Notes: generated from the sequence alone by a model not told the origin. DNA of 64,000 nt from Pseudonocardia sediminis (GCF_004217185.1 NZ_SHKL01000001.1:1634001-1698000); one strand, 5' to 3'. Positions 48,657 to 58,414 are shown, counted from the stretch's first letter. Numbers and translations are program-made.

Positions 48657-49091
48657 TCAGCGGATGCGGGCTCCGTAGACGTGGCTGACGCGCATCGTCA
48701 TCAGGACGCGGCGGTCGGCGACCATCGTGGCGCGGTACTCGTCCCAGTCCGGGTGCTCGCCGGCGGCGGCGCGGTAGTAGGCGACGAGGGCGTCGACCTC
48801 GGGGCCGTCCGGGTCGGTACCCGGGCCGACGAGCTCGGCGGTGCCCTCCGCGGTGGCCCACGCCCAGCCGTCGGAGCTGGTGACCTCCAGGGTGGCGCGC
48901 GGGTCGCGGCGCAGGTTCGCCGTCTTCGCCCGGCCCTCGGTCATCGACACGTGGACGACGCCGGCGTCGCGGTCGTAGAACGGGGTGATCGGGGAGAGCT
49001 GCGGCCGTCCGTCGGCCTTGATCGTGGCCAGGACGCCGAGCCGGGACTCGGCGATCAGCGCGTGCAGGTCGATGGGTGTGTCGGCGCTCAT
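48657..49091 (-). CDS. PPOX-class F420-dependent oxidoreductase
   Basis: This 144-aa split-beta-barrel protein belongs to the FDOR/PNPOx superfamily. The pattern [27 protein letters not shown], then [25 protein letters not shown], is that of actinobacterial F420-binding members. [14 protein letters not shown] closes the protein. It probably reduces a small substrate using F420H2, but the substrate is unknown. ATG 49091 is preferred because the family begins shortly before [10 protein letters not shown]. It is divergent from the acyltransferase gene. Confidence 0.87.
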   Translation of the reverse strand: MSADTPIDLHALIAESRLGVLATIKADGRPQLSPITPFYDRDAGVVHVSMTEGRAKTANLRRDPRATLEVTSSDGWAWATAEGTAELVGPGTDPDGPEVDALVAYYRAAAGEHPDWDEYRATMVADRRVLMTMRVSHVYGARIR

Positions 49092-49176
49092 ACCCGGCTC
49101 AACCCGGGCCGTCGTGCCGGCATTCCGGGCGGACGTCGGGGATCGCGTGCTCAGCGTGCTCACAGGGCCGGAGCAC

Positions 49177-49182
49177 TACGGT
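49177..49182 (+). promoter_or_regulatory. -10 box TACGGT for the acyltransferase gene
   Basis: TACGGT lies 33 nt before ATG 49216, so this gene would have a short 5' leader with a GGAG SD, in contrast to the leaderless genes. Confidence 0.4.
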
Positions 49183-49215
49183 CACGCAAACCCGGACCCC
49201 GACGTCGGAGCACCC

Positions 49216-50358
49216 ATGGCGCGCCACCGAGCTGCACCGGATCGCCGCACGCAGGCCGATCCGGCCACCACGACCGGCGCCGTCCCGTCACCGCGCCGGG
49301 CCCCCGACGACGACTCCCGCACCGCGTGGGTGGATGCCGCGAAGGGTCTGTGCATCGCGCTGGTGGTGCTGCACCACGTGGTGATGTTCCTGAAACCGCA
49401 CGGCCTGGTGCCGGCGCCGCTGGACCTGCTGAACACGGCGCTGGCCTCGCTGCGGATGCCGCTGTTCTTCCTGGCCTCCGGGCTGTTCCTCGCCTCCGCG
49501 CTGGACCGGCCCTGGCGGGTGATGGCGCACCGGCGGGTCGCGCTGTTCGCCTGGCTGTACCTGCTCTGGACGACGGCGCAGTTCGCGCTGTTCGCCGTGC
49601 TGCCCACGGGTACCGCCCCGGCGACGGCCACCCAGAGCGCGACCGGTCTGCTGCTCAGCCCGGTGGTTCCGGCTCCGTCGCTGTGGTTCCTCTACGCGCT
49701 CGCGGTGTTCTCCCTGGCCGCGCGGCTGCTGCGCCGGGTTCCCGCCGCGGTCCTGCTCGTGGTGACGGCCGTGTCGAGTGCCTTCGTCGGCGCCGGGACG
49801 GTCGAGATCGGCTCGTTCGGCTGGGAGTTCATGGCCCGCTACGCCTTCTTCTTCGTGCTCGGCTGGCACGGCCGCCGTCTCGTCGGACGCCTGGCCTCCG
49901 CGACGTCGCCGCCGAGGGTGCTCGCGGGCGGTCTGCTCGCCGGTGCGGCGGCCGCGGCGGCGGTGCTGCTCGGGGTCCGGGACGTACCGGGCGTCGCGTT
50001 CGCGCTGAACCTCCTCGCCGTCGGCGTGGGGGTACTGCTCGCGGCCGAGATCGTCCGATGGCGGGCCGGCCGGGTCGTGGTCGCGCTGGGACGGGCGACG
50101 TTGCCGATCTACCTCACGAACGTGCTCGTGATCGGCGGTCTGACCGCCCTGACGGCCGTTCTGACGGCCGGGTGGCCGCTTCCCGCGGTGGCGCAGTACG
50201 CGGTGGTCGGGCTGGTCGCCGCGGTCACCGTCGTGGCGACGCTGGGGGTGCACCGGCTGCTGCTCGCGGCCCGGTGCGGGTGGCTCTACGACCTACCCGG
50301 GCGATGGGCCGTCCGGTCCGGTCACGGCGGTCCCGCGCGCCCGGCGCCCCGGGCCTGA
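49216..50358 (+). CDS. Acyltransferase family 3 membrane protein
   Basis: This 380-aa, ten-helix integral membrane protein belongs to the OafA/NodX-like acyltransferase-3 family. The hallmark start is [22 protein letters not shown], with the conserved His pair near residue 55. Next is [18 protein letters not shown], with the Arg typical of helix 2. [21 protein letters not shown] and [14 protein letters not shown] are later conserved helices. Members O-acylate cell-surface sugars or lipids. The N-terminal 35 residues and C-terminal 20 are disordered. ATG 49216 has GGAG 6 nt upstream. Confidence 0.88.
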   Translation: MARHRAAPDRRTQADPATTTGAVPSPRRAPDDDSRTAWVDAAKGLCIALVVLHHVVMFLKPHGLVPAPLDLLNTALASLRMPLFFLASGLFLASALDRPWRVMAHRRVALFAWLYLLWTTAQFALFAVLPTGTAPATATQSATGLLLSPVVPAPSLWFLYALAVFSLAARLLRRVPAAVLLVVTAVSSAFVGAGTVEIGSFGWEFMARYAFFFVLGWHGRRLVGRLASATSPPRVLAGGLLAGAAAAAAVLLGVRDVPGVAFALNLLAVGVGVLLAAEIVRWRAGRVVVALGRATLPIYLTNVLVIGGLTALTAVLTAGWPLPAVAQYAVVGLVAAVTVVATLGVHRLLLAARCGWLYDLPGRWAVRSGHGGPARPAPRA

Positions 50359-50416
50359 CGACGCCGGACGCCGGGCCCGGGGGAGAACCGGGCGGAAACG
50401 GGTGGGACGTCGTCGC

Positions 50417-50422
50417 TACCCT
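50417..50422 (+). promoter_or_regulatory. -10 box TACCCT, leaderless proS start
   Basis: TACCCT is followed by 7 nt and GTG 50430. It explains why no SD precedes proS. Confidence 0.55.
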
Positions 50423-50429
50423 TCGTCGG

Positions 50430-52175
50430 GTGTTGACCCGGATGTCGTCGCTGTTCCTTCGCACCCTGCGCGAGGACCCGGCCGACGCGGAAGTGCCCAG
50501 CCACAGGCTGCTGGTCCGCGCCGGCTACGTCCGACGCGTGGCCCCGGGCGTCTACTCCTGGCTGCCGCTCGGTCTCAAGGTGCTCCGCCGCATCGAGAAC
50601 ATCGTGCGCGAGGAGATGGACGCCATGGGCGGCCAGGAGATCCAGTTCCCGGCGCTGCTGCCGCGCGAGCCCTACGAGGCGACGAACCGGTGGACCGAGT
50701 ACGGGCCGAACCTGTTCCGCCTGAAGGACCGCAAGGGCGCCGACTACCTGCTCGGGCCCACCCACGAGGAGCTGTTCACGCTCACCGTCAAGGGCGAGTA
50801 CTCCTCGTACAAGGACTACCCGGCGGTGCTCTACCAGATCCAGAACAAGTACCGCGACGAGGAGCGTCCCCGCGCGGGCATCCTGCGCGGGCGCGAGTTC
50901 CTGATGAAGGACTCCTACTCGTTCGACCTCACCGACGAGGGCCTGGCCGAGTCCTACCGCAAGCACCGCGACACCTACCAGCGGATCTTCACCCGGCTCG
51001 GGCTGCGGTACGTGATCGTCGCGGCGACGTCCGGGGCGATGGGCGGGTCGGCGTCGGAGGAGTTCCTGGCCGAATCCGAGACCGGCGAGGACACGTTCGT
51101 CCGCGGCCCCGGCGGCTACGCGGCGAACGTCGAGGCCGTGACGACGCCCGCGCCACCCGCCCGGTCGCTCGACGGCCTCCCGGCCGCGCAGGTGCACCAC
51201 ACGCCCGACACCCCCACCATCGACTCGCTGGTGGCGTTCCTCAACGGCGCGGGCCTCGACCGCGAGTTCACCGCGGCCGACACGCTGAAGAACGTGCTGC
51301 TCAAGACCCGGCAGCCCGGCGCGAAGGAATGGGAGCTGCTCGGGGTCGGCGTGCCCGGCGACCGCGAGGTCGACATGAAGCGCCTCGAGGCGTCGCTGGA
51401 GCCGGCCGAGGTCGCGCTGCTGGAGGACTCCGACTTCGCGAGGAACGCGTTCCTGACCAAGGGCTACATCGGGCCGGGCGCGCTGGCCGCGAACGGCGTC
51501 CGGTACCTGGTCGACCCGCGGATCGTCACCGGCACCGCGTGGGTGACCGGTGCGGACAAGGCCGACCACCACGTCGTCGACCTCGTCGCGGGCCGCGACT
51601 TCACCCCGGACGGCACGATCGAGGCCGCCGAGGTCCGCGCCGGCGACCCGTCCCCGGACGGCACCGGCGTGCTGGAGGCCGCGCGCGGCATCGAGATCGG
51701 GCACATCTTCCAGCTCGGCCGCAAGTACGCCGACGCGTTCTCCCTCGACGCGCTCGGGCCCGACTCCAAGCCGGTCCGGATCACGATGGGCTCCTACGGC
51801 ATCGGCGTCTCGCGCCTGGTCGCGGCGATCGCCGAGCAGAGCCACGACGACTCGGGCCTGCTGTGGCCGCGCAGCGTCGCGCCGTTCGACGTGCACGTCG
51901 TGGTGGCCGGCAAGACCGAGGAGCTCCTCGCCGGTGGCGAGGCGATGGCCGCCGAGCTCGAGGCCCAGGGTCTCTCGGTCGTGCTCGACGACCGCAAGGC
52001 CTCGCCCGGGGTGAAGTTCGCCGACGCCGAGCTGATCGGCGTGCCGACGATCGTCGTCGTCGGGCGCGGGCTGGTGAACGGTGTCGTCGAGCTCAAGGAC
52101 CGGGCCTCCGGCGAACGCGTCGAGATCGCCCGCGACACCGCCGCCACCCACGTCGCGGGCATCGTCCGGGGCTGA
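50430..52175 (+). CDS. proS: Prolyl-tRNA synthetase
   Basis: This class II aminoacyl-tRNA synthetase charges tRNA-Pro. The bacterial type is clear. Motif 1 is near [24 protein letters not shown], motif 2 is [26 protein letters not shown], and an editing (INS) domain with a YbaK fold lies at about residues 225-405. Motif 3 is [20 protein letters not shown], followed by an anticodon-binding domain ([14 protein letters not shown]). The length of 581 aa is normal. I chose GTG 50430 because a TACCCT -10 box ends 7 nt upstream (leaderless); ATG 50442 is the alternative. Confidence 0.97.
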   Translation: MLTRMSSLFLRTLREDPADAEVPSHRLLVRAGYVRRVAPGVYSWLPLGLKVLRRIENIVREEMDAMGGQEIQFPALLPREPYEATNRWTEYGPNLFRLKDRKGADYLLGPTHEELFTLTVKGEYSSYKDYPAVLYQIQNKYRDEERPRAGILRGREFLMKDSYSFDLTDEGLAESYRKHRDTYQRIFTRLGLRYVIVAATSGAMGGSASEEFLAESETGEDTFVRGPGGYAANVEAVTTPAPPARSLDGLPAAQVHHTPDTPTIDSLVAFLNGAGLDREFTAADTLKNVLLKTRQPGAKEWELLGVGVPGDREVDMKRLEASLEPAEVALLEDSDFARNAFLTKGYIGPGALAANGVRYLVDPRIVTGTAWVTGADKADHHVVDLVAGRDFTPDGTIEAAEVRAGDPSPDGTGVLEAARGIEIGHIFQLGRKYADAFSLDALGPDSKPVRITMGSYGIGVSRLVAAIAEQSHDDSGLLWPRSVAPFDVHVVVAGKTEELLAGGEAMAAELEAQGLSVVLDDRKASPGVKFADAELIGVPTIVVVGRGLVNGVVELKDRASGERVEIARDTAATHVAGIVRG

Positions 52176-52300
52176 GGCGTCGAGGGGGGCGCGCACACAG
52201 CCGGCACACAGGTCGCTCCCAGCCGGGGGAGAGGGACGGACCGGACACTGGTGACGAGGCCGGAGGAGACCGGCCCCCACCACCACACCGGGAGCGACCT

Positions 52301-53110
52301 GTGAGCACGGACGACCACGACGACTTCGGCGGCATCTCCCGGGATCTGCCCCGGCTGATCGGACGGCGTGCGCTGCTCGGGCTGTTCGCCGGCGCCGGCG
52401 CGATCGCGCTGGCCGGATGCGCCTCCGCCGGTGGCCCCGGCGGTGGGCCCGGCGGCGGCCCCGGCGGGGCCCCGCCCGCCCAGAAGGCGACCGCGGCCGG
52501 GGAGATCCCGGAGGAGACCGGCGGCCCCTACCCGGGCGACGGCTCGAACGGCCCCAACGTCCTCGACGACGCCGGCGTCGTGCGCCGCGACATCCGGTCC
52601 AGCTTCGGCACCTCGACGACGACGGCCGCCGGCGTCCCGCTGACGATCGCGCTGACCGTCACCGACGGCGGGACGCCGATGGCCGGCGCCGCGGTCTACC
52701 TGTGGCACTGCGACCGCGACGGGAAGTACTCGCTCTACTCCGAGGGCATCGAGAACGAGAACTACCTGCGCGGCGTCCAGGTCGCCGACGCGGCCGGGAA
52801 GCTGAGCTTCACCTCGATCTACCCGGCCTGCTACGACGGGCGCTGGCCGCACATCCACTTCGAGGTCTACTCCTCGCAGGCCGACGCGACGTCGTCGGGC
52901 AACGCGGTGCGCACGACCCAGCTCGCGCTGCCGCAGGACGCCTGCACTGCCGTCTACGCCACCCCGGGTTACGAGCGGAGCGTCGCCAACCTGGCGAAGG
53001 TGTCCCTGGACTCGGACAACGTGTTCGGCGACGGCCACGAGCTGCAGGTCGCCACCGTGACCGGCAGCGCCGCGGCGGGCTACACCGCGTCCCTGGCCGT
53101 CCCGGTCTGA
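52301..53110 (+). CDS. Secreted intradiol dioxygenase-like lipoprotein
   Basis: This 269-aa protein starts with a twin-arginine-type signal (LIGRRALLGLFAGAGAIALAGC) whose LAGC lipobox indicates a lipid-anchored, exported protein. A Gly/Pro linker follows, then an intradiol-type beta-sandwich. YLWHCDRDGKYSLYSEG and SIYPACYDGRWPHIHFEVY supply the Tyr and His residues expected of the non-haem Fe(III) 2Tyr/2His site (HIHF). Intradiol dioxygenases usually cleave catechols in the cytoplasm; this exported class is less well understood. The start is GTG 52301 after GGAG. It stands alone, 125 bp after proS. Confidence 0.85.
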   Translation: MSTDDHDDFGGISRDLPRLIGRRALLGLFAGAGAIALAGCASAGGPGGGPGGGPGGAPPAQKATAAGEIPEETGGPYPGDGSNGPNVLDDAGVVRRDIRSSFGTSTTTAAGVPLTIALTVTDGGTPMAGAAVYLWHCDRDGKYSLYSEGIENENYLRGVQVADAAGKLSFTSIYPACYDGRWPHIHFEVYSSQADATSSGNAVRTTQLALPQDACTAVYATPGYERSVANLAKVSLDSDNVFGDGHELQVATVTGSAAAGYTASLAVPV

Positions 53111-53131
53111 CCGGACGGGTCCGGCTCGGCC

Positions 53132-53884
53132 TCAGGAACCGGCGGCCTCGGCCGTGGAGGCGATCCCGATCAGCACGTCGCGGGTGAGCGGCTCCGGGCC
53201 GGCCGGTCCGCCGCGGGTGTCGCCGCCGATCACCAGCAGCGCCGCCCCGGTGGAGCCGTCGGCGGCGGTGACCCGCGGCTCGGCGACGACCAGCACGGTC
53301 GCCTCCGTCGCCCGGCAGCCACCGAAGCCGTCGGTCCGCACGGTCGCCTCCACCTGGGTCCCGCCGCCGTCGCGCGGCGTGGGCGGCCCGACCGCGACCT
53401 GCGGGGCGGCGCCGGCGTAGAGCGCCTCCCCGGCGCCGCGGGCGAACGCGCCCGCGGCCTGCTCCACCGACACCCCGGTGGGCACCGCGACCTGCGCGCC
53501 GGCCACCGTGCCGCGGGTGAACGACCCGTCCCGGCACGGGTAGTCCGAGGCCTGCGCGACGGGGACGAACGGGATCCCGTAGACCGTCACCGGGGCCGCG
53601 CCCGGCGGTGCCGGGGTCCAGCCGTCCGGCACGGTGAGCGTGTACGCGGCGGAGGAGACCCGCCGACCGGCCTCCGGGTCGCCGACGGCCTGGCGGTACC
53701 CGGCGTAGCCGACGCCGGCCAGCAGCACGACCGCCACCATGACCGCCAACGTGAGGTAGCGCCCCCGCGACGGGCGCGGCGCCCGCCCGGGACTGCGCAG
53801 CGCCGGCGGGCGCGGTGCGGCCTGCCGGGTGCCCCGCGCGACGGCCGGACGGCCGAGCGGGGACGGCTGGTTGCCCACAGTCAC
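53132..53884 (-). CDS. Membrane-anchored protein of unknown function
   Basis: I do not recognise this 250-aa protein. A basic, Pro-rich cytoplasmic N-terminus (about 45 residues) is followed by one transmembrane segment (YLTLAVMVAVVLLAGVGYAGY), and the rest is probably extracytoplasmic. The outer domain has two spaced Cys residues (SDYPCRDGSF and FGGCRATE) that could form a disulfide, and a PsbP/LpqN-like layout (YTLTVPDGWTPAPPG). The start is GTG 53884, 6 nt after a TACCCT -10 box. It converges on the dioxygenase gene. Confidence 0.75.
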   Translation of the reverse strand: MTVGNQPSPLGRPAVARGTRQAAPRPPALRSPGRAPRPSRGRYLTLAVMVAVVLLAGVGYAGYRQAVGDPEAGRRVSSAAYTLTVPDGWTPAPPGAAPVTVYGIPFVPVAQASDYPCRDGSFTRGTVAGAQVAVPTGVSVEQAAGAFARGAGEALYAGAAPQVAVGPPTPRDGGGTQVEATVRTDGFGGCRATEATVLVVAEPRVTAADGSTGAALLVIGGDTRGGPAGPEPLTRDVLIGIASTAEAAGS

Positions 53885-53890
53885 CCGGGG

Positions 53891-53896
53891 AGGGTA
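53891..53896 (-). promoter_or_regulatory. -10 box TACCCT (minus), leaderless start at 53884
   Basis: TACCCT on the minus strand is followed by 6 nt and GTG 53884, giving this gene a promoter separate from the yjbQ-like gene 54 bp upstream. Confidence 0.5.
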
Positions 53897-53938
53897 ACCG
53901 CGGGATCCGTCCAGGTCAGCGCGGCGGTGGGAACTCGC

Positions 53939-54364
53939 TCAGACGGTGTCGGTGAGTAACGACAGGCGTACCGACCGCACCGGATTGTCGATGTTCGTGT
54001 CCACCAGACAGATCGACTGCCACGTCCCCAGGGCCGGGCGGCCGTCGATCACCGGGATCGACACCGACGGCGGCACGATCGCGGGCAGCACGTGGTCGCG
54101 CCCGTGGCCGGGGCTGCCGTGGCGGTGGCGCCACCGGTCGTCGCCGGGCAGCAGCTCGCGCAGCGCGGCGAGCAGGTCGGTGTCGCTGCCGGCGCCGGTC
54201 TCGATCACCGCGACGCCGGCCGTGGCGTGCGGGACGAACACGTTCAGCAGACCCTCTGCGGGGGCGTCCCCGCCGAGCCCGGCCAGGAACGTCTCCACCT
54301 CCGACGTCAGGTCGACGACGGTCTCGCGGTCACCGGTCCGGATCTCGATCAGCTCGCTGTGCAC
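53939..54364 (-). CDS. YjbQ/UPF0047 family protein
   Basis: This 141-aa protein of the YjbQ fold has the family motifs NVFVPHATAGVAVIETGAGSD near residue 45, then WRHRHGSPGHGRDHVLPAIVPPS with several His residues and GTWQSICLVDTN. YjbQ proteins can show weak thiamine-phosphate-synthase activity, but their physiological role is unsettled. The start is GTG 54364, 7 nt from a TACAGT -10 box. It is divergent from the aminotransferase-like gene with only 36 bp between start codons. Confidence 0.92.
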   Translation of the reverse strand: MHSELIEIRTGDRETVVDLTSEVETFLAGLGGDAPAEGLLNVFVPHATAGVAVIETGAGSDTDLLAALRELLPGDDRWRHRHGSPGHGRDHVLPAIVPPSVSIPVIDGRPALGTWQSICLVDTNIDNPVRSVRLSLLTDTV

Positions 54365-54371
54365 ACCGACG

Positions 54372-54377
54372 ACTGTA
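54372..54377 (-). promoter_or_regulatory. -10 box TACAGT (minus), leaderless yjbQ-like start
   Basis: TACAGT on the minus strand is followed by 7 nt and GTG 54364. Confidence 0.6.
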
Positions 54378-54387
54378 GGGCCGCGGC

Positions 54388-54393
54388 TACGGT
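54388..54393 (+). promoter_or_regulatory. -10 box TACGGT, leaderless aminotransferase start
   Basis: TACGGT is followed by 7 nt and GTG 54401. Its -35 region would overlap the start of the divergent yjbQ-like gene. Confidence 0.6.
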
Positions 54394-54400
54394 CGGGCAC

Positions 54401-55432
54401 GTGCGCGCCTTCGGTCAGGACTTCGCCGACACATCCGGCTACCTCAACACCGCCAGCGTCGGGCTCCCGCCGGCGTTCGTCGCCGACGCGGTGGCGGTCG
54501 CGGTGCGGGACTGGGCCTCCGGCGCGGCGCGGCCGCCGGACTTCGACCCGGCGGTGGACGCCGCCCGGCACGGGTTCGCCGCGCTGACCGGGACCGACCC
54601 GGCGGACGTCGCCCTCGGGTCGACGGTCTCGGCGATGGTCGGCCTGCTCGCGGCGAGCGTCCTGGACGGGACGCGGGTGCTCGTCGCGGCCGGGGAGTTC
54701 TCCAGCGTGACGCGCCCGTTCGCGGTGCAGGGCCGCGGCGTCACCGTCACCGAGGTGCCGCTCGACGAGCTCGGTGCGCACGCGGGCGCCCACGACGTCG
54801 TGGCGGTGTCGGTGGTGCAGTCCGCCGACGGCCGGATCGCCGACCTGGCGGCGCTGCGCGCGGCACGGGCCTCGGGCACCCGGGTCGTGCTCGACGTGAC
54901 CCAGGCGGCGGGCTGGCTGGCCCTGGACCTCGGGTGGGCGGACGCCGTCGTCGGTGCCTGCTACAAGTGGCTGCTCAGCCCGCGCGGGGCGTCCTGGATG
55001 GCGCTCGACCCGTCGTGGGTCCCGGTGCCGCACTCGGCGAGCTGGTACGGCACCCGCGACCGGTGGGCCGACGGGCTCTACCGCCCCGACCCGGTACCGG
55101 CGCCGGGCGCGCACGGCCTGGACGTCTCTCCGGACTGGCTGTCGCAGGCCGGGGCCGGGGTCGCGCTGCCGTGGCTCGCCGGGCTCGACGCCGGGGCCGT
55201 TCAGGCGCACTGCACCGGGCTCGCGGACGCACTGTGCGCGCGCCTCGACCTGCCGCCCGCCGGCTCGGCGATCGTCTCCGTGCCCTGGGACGGTGCGGCG
55301 GAGCGGCTGACCGCGGCCGGTCTGGCCGTGGCGTCGCGGGCCGGTGCGGCGCGGCTGTCGTTCCACCTGGCCACCACCCCGGACGACGTCGACCGGGCCG
55401 TCACGGCACTGACCGGCCCCGACCCGCGCTGA
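54401..55432 (+). CDS. Class V aminotransferase-like PLP enzyme
   Basis: This 343-aa protein has the NifS/CsdB-like class V fold. SGYLNTASVGLPP starts the fold, and the PLP-contacting DVTQAAGWLALDLGWADAVV is near residue 165. The Schiff-base lysine is in GACYKWLLSPRGASWM near residue 188. RLSFHLATTPDDVDRAV ends the small domain. No active-site Cys loop of desulfurases is evident, so an aminotransferase or a lyase of the kynureninase/isopenicillin-epimerase type is more likely; the substrate is unknown. The GTG start is leaderless. Confidence 0.88.
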   Translation: MRAFGQDFADTSGYLNTASVGLPPAFVADAVAVAVRDWASGAARPPDFDPAVDAARHGFAALTGTDPADVALGSTVSAMVGLLAASVLDGTRVLVAAGEFSSVTRPFAVQGRGVTVTEVPLDELGAHAGAHDVVAVSVVQSADGRIADLAALRAARASGTRVVLDVTQAAGWLALDLGWADAVVGACYKWLLSPRGASWMALDPSWVPVPHSASWYGTRDRWADGLYRPDPVPAPGAHGLDVSPDWLSQAGAGVALPWLAGLDAGAVQAHCTGLADALCARLDLPPAGSAIVSVPWDGAAERLTAAGLAVASRAGAARLSFHLATTPDDVDRAVTALTGPDPR

Positions 55433-55462
55433 TCCGCGCCCGGGGACCGGGGTGTAGAGGGT

Positions 55463-55939
55463 TCAGCCGCGCCCGGGGAAGACCGGGATCACCGGGGCGC
55501 GGTCGGTGACCGCCCGCCAGAACGCGATCCGCCCGGTGGAATCGACCATCGCCTTCAGCCCCGCCGCGCGCAGCTGCGGAACCGTCGAGCGCTCCAGCAC
55601 CGAGCGCCAGGCCGCGGTCGTGTCGGTCTCGGCGGCCACCAGCAGCGCACCGGCCGAGTTCGCGTCGACGACCGGCTGCGGCGGGGTGTAGGCCGGCTGC
55701 GCCGACACCGGGCGCTTGCCCAGGGTCGACAGCGTCTGGGTGACCTGGGCGCGCAGCGTCTTGTGTGCCTCGATGTCGGCGCGGGCGCGGGTCGCCCAGT
55801 CCACCGGGACGAACGCCAGCGCCAGCGAGTAGGCCCACAGCGCGGCGTGCTCGCTGGCCAGCGCGCGCTGCAGGGCCTCCACCGCGACGTCGTCGAACGG
55901 CGACTCGCCGTCGTCCTCCTGCGTGGGGCGCCGGGTCAT
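55463..55939 (-). CDS. DUF4439 ferritin-like protein
   Basis: This 158-aa four-helix protein belongs to DUF4439. Helix 1 carries ALQRALASEHAALWAYSLALAFV with Glu and His positioned as in ferritin-like iron or haem sites, and a second EAHKTL lies near residue 55. WRSVLERSTVPQLRAAGLKAMVDS is near the C-terminus. In M. tuberculosis a DUF4439 gene (Rv2844) lies between proS and rimP, as here. The start ATG 55939 overlaps the stop of the upstream lipoprotein gene by ATGA, so the two are coupled. Confidence 0.85.
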   Translation of the reverse strand: MTRRPTQEDDGESPFDDVAVEALQRALASEHAALWAYSLALAFVPVDWATRARADIEAHKTLRAQVTQTLSTLGKRPVSAQPAYTPPQPVVDANSAGALLVAAETDTTAAWRSVLERSTVPQLRAAGLKAMVDSTGRIAFWRAVTDRAPVIPVFPGRG

Positions 55940-56421
55940 GCGAGCACCACCCCGTAGGTCGTGCAGCAGGCGGCGATCTCGGCCAGCAGGCCCACCTGCG
56001 TGGCCGGGGCCTGCGGCACCGCGTCGGACGCCGCGCGGGCCGAGGAGACGACGGCGTCGCGGACCCGCGCGACGTCGGCGGTGTCCGGGGCGGGCGGCGT
56101 CACGGCGGAGGCGGCGGTGCGCCCGCCCGCGGTGTCCAGCGCGGCGGCGTGGTCGATCCGGGCCGCGCGCAGCGGCTCGAGGCGCTCGGCCAGGGCCGGG
56201 TCCGCGGTGACCGCGGCGACGACCAGCGCCGCGTCCGCGCGGGCCTGGTCGGCCAGGGCGAGCAGCGTCCGCGAGTCGTCGGCGTCGGTGCCCGAGCCGC
56301 TGGTGCAGGCGGTCAGCACGGGCGGTGCCACGGCGGCCGCGGCACACCAGGTCAGCATCCGGCGCCGCGTGATCCCGGCGGACGCCGGCACGTCGCACAC
56401 GTCGCGCATCCGGTCCCTCAC
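55936..56421 (-). CDS. Tat-type lipoprotein of unknown function
   Basis: This 161-aa protein has a twin-arginine-like signal (GITRRRMLTWCAAAAVAPPV) and lipobox LTAC, so it should be exported folded and lipid-anchored. The mature part is an Ala-rich helical domain with an N-terminal SRTLLALADQARADAALVVAA and a late Cys pair (IAACCTTYG). It resembles the N-terminal lipoprotein partner encoded with DUF4439 proteins; together they may form an extracytoplasmic metal- or haem-binding pair, which is inference. The start may be GTG 56421 or ATG 56409. Confidence 0.75.
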   Translation of the reverse strand: MRDRMRDVCDVPASAGITRRRMLTWCAAAAVAPPVLTACTSGSGTDADDSRTLLALADQARADAALVVAAVTADPALAERLEPLRAARIDHAAALDTAGGRTAASAVTPPAPDTADVARVRDAVVSSARAASDAVPQAPATQVGLLAEIAACCTTYGVVLA

Positions 56422-56684
56422 GAGCCGTCATCCTGCCAGCCGGTCGGGGGACCGGGACGCCGGGTGAGGGAGCGCGGGGCCCGCTCCGCGGTCCGGCGTC
56501 GCGCCGGTGCCGCTCCCCGCACACCCGGTACCCGTGGACGGGCGCGGGCCCGCTCCGGGCGGTGGAGCGACGCGATACCCTGAACGGCCCGTCGTGAGAT
56601 CGCCACCGTCGTCTCGGTGCGCCCGCGGCGGGCCGTCGTGTGCGCCGGTCCCGGCGCGAGGCCAGATCTACGAGGAGTGACCCG

Positions 56685-57251
56685 ATGCGCAGTCCCGGCC
56701 CCGACCAGCTCGGGGGAGCGCTGCGTGACCTGCTGGAGCCGGTGGTGTCCGGCGCCGGCTTCGAGATCGACGACATCGACGTCCGCACCGCCGGCCGGCG
56801 GCACGCGGTGAAGGTCGTGGTCGACCGTCCGGAGAGCGACGGTGACGACGACGGCGTCGGGCTGGACGCGATCGCCGGCCTCAGCCGCGCCGCGGCCGAG
56901 ACGCTCGACGCCCACGAGCACCTGATCGAGGGCTCCTACACCCTCGAGGTGACGTCCCCGGGCGTCGACCGCCCGCTGACCCGCCCGCGGCACTGGCGCC
57001 GTGCCCGGCTGCGGCTGGCCGCGATCCGGCTGCGCGGCGGCGAGGAGATCGAGGCGCGGATCGGGACGGCCGGGGAGAACGGCGTCCAGGTCGCCGTCAC
57101 CGGCAAGAAGCCCGCCCTGCGCGAGCTGACCTACGCCGAGGTCGAACACGCCCAGGTCCAGGTGGAGTTCCGCCCGCCCCCCAAGGCCGAGGTCGCCCTG
57201 CTGGATCCCACACGGCCCGATCCCACCGACACCTCCGAGGAGGGCTCATGA
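56685..57251 (+). CDS. rimP: Ribosome maturation factor RimP
   Basis: RimP helps 30S subunit assembly. The 188-aa protein shows [21 protein letters not shown] at the N-terminus, [31 protein letters not shown], and [23 protein letters not shown], the most conserved block. [12 protein letters not shown] ends the Sm-like domain. ATG 56685 follows GAGGAG by 7 nt and is preferred over the upstream reading. It overlaps nusA by ATGA, the classic rimP-nusA coupling. Confidence 0.96.
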   Translation: MRSPGPDQLGGALRDLLEPVVSGAGFEIDDIDVRTAGRRHAVKVVVDRPESDGDDDGVGLDAIAGLSRAAAETLDAHEHLIEGSYTLEVTSPGVDRPLTRPRHWRRARLRLAAIRLRGGEEIEARIGTAGENGVQVAVTGKKPALRELTYAEVEHAQVQVEFRPPPKAEVALLDPTRPDPTDTSEEGS

Positions 57252-58402
57252 ACGTCGACATCCCCGCGCTCCGGACCATCGAGCGGGACAAGGACATCCC
57301 CTTCGAGACGGTGCTGGAGGCGATCGAGACCGCGCTGATCACCGCCTACCGCCACACCGACGGCCACCACGACGACGCCCGCGTCGACATCGACCGCAAG
57401 ACCGGCCTGGTCCGGGTGATGGTCCGTGAGGCCGACGAGAACGGCACCCCCGGCCCGGAGTGGGACGACACCCCCGACGGCTTCGGGCGGATCGCCGCCA
57501 CGACCGCGCGCCAGGTGATCGTGCAGCGGCTGCGCGACGCCGAGCACGAGCGCACCTACGGCGAGTTCTCCACCAAGGAGGGCGAGGTCATCGCCGGGAT
57601 GGTGCAGCGCGACGCGCGCGCCAACGCCCGCGGCGTCGTCGTCGTGTCGCTGGGCGGCGACACCGAGGGCGTGCTGCCGGCCGCCGAGCAGGTGCCGGGG
57701 GAGACCTACCGGCACGGCGAGCGGCTGCGCTGCTACGTGATCGGGGTCAACCGCGGCCAGCGCGGCACCCAGATCACGCTCTCGCGCACGCACCCCAACC
57801 TGGTGCGCAAGCTGTTCGCACTCGAGGTGCCCGAGCTCGTCGACGGCTCGGTGGAGATCGTCTCGGTGGCCCGCGAGGCCGGGTTCCGCTCCAAGATCGC
57901 GGTCCGATCGCTGCGCACCGGGCTCAACGCCAAGGGCGCCTGCATCGGCCCGATGGGCCAGCGCGTGCGCGGCGTGATGAGCGAGCTGCTCGGTGAGAAG
58001 ATCGACATCATCGACTGGTCCGAGGACCCCGGCACGTTCGTCGGCAACGCGCTCTCGCCGTCGAAGGTCGTGTCGGTGACCGTGCTCGACGAGCGCGCGC
58101 GGGTCGCCCGGGTCGTGGTGCCGGACTTCCAGCTGTCGCTGGCCATCGGCAAGGAGGGCCAGAACGCCCGCCTGGCCGCCCGCCTGACCGGCTGGAAGAT
58201 CGACATCCGCAGCGACGCCGACCCCCGCGGGCTGCGCGACGACGCCGAGCCCGCCGACGACGAGACCGTCCCGGCCGCGTTCGCCCGCCCGTCCGACGCC
58301 GACGGCGCCGGTTCGGAGACCGACGGTGACGAGATCGCCGGCGTCGCCACCGACGCGATCGCCGGTGGCGCCCGTCCGGGTGGGACGGGGACGCTCGACT
58401 GA
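57248..58402 (+). CDS. nusA: Transcription elongation/termination factor NusA
   Basis: NusA modulates RNA-polymerase pausing, termination and antitermination. The N-terminal domain ([20 protein letters not shown]) contacts RNA polymerase. An S1 domain follows ([21 protein letters not shown]), then two KH domains: [30 protein letters not shown] and later [23 protein letters not shown]. The length of 384 aa is standard for actinobacteria, which lack the C-terminal AR repeats. The acidic tail (residues about 335-384) is disordered. It is coupled to rimP. Confidence 0.97.
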   Translation: MNVDIPALRTIERDKDIPFETVLEAIETALITAYRHTDGHHDDARVDIDRKTGLVRVMVREADENGTPGPEWDDTPDGFGRIAATTARQVIVQRLRDAEHERTYGEFSTKEGEVIAGMVQRDARANARGVVVVSLGGDTEGVLPAAEQVPGETYRHGERLRCYVIGVNRGQRGTQITLSRTHPNLVRKLFALEVPELVDGSVEIVSVAREAGFRSKIAVRSLRTGLNAKGACIGPMGQRVRGVMSELLGEKIDIIDWSEDPGTFVGNALSPSKVVSVTVLDERARVARVVVPDFQLSLAIGKEGQNARLAARLTGWKIDIRSDADPRGLRDDAEPADDETVPAAFARPSDADGAGSETDGDEIAGVATDAIAGGARPGGTGTLD

Positions 58403-58414
58403 ACGGCCCTGCGC

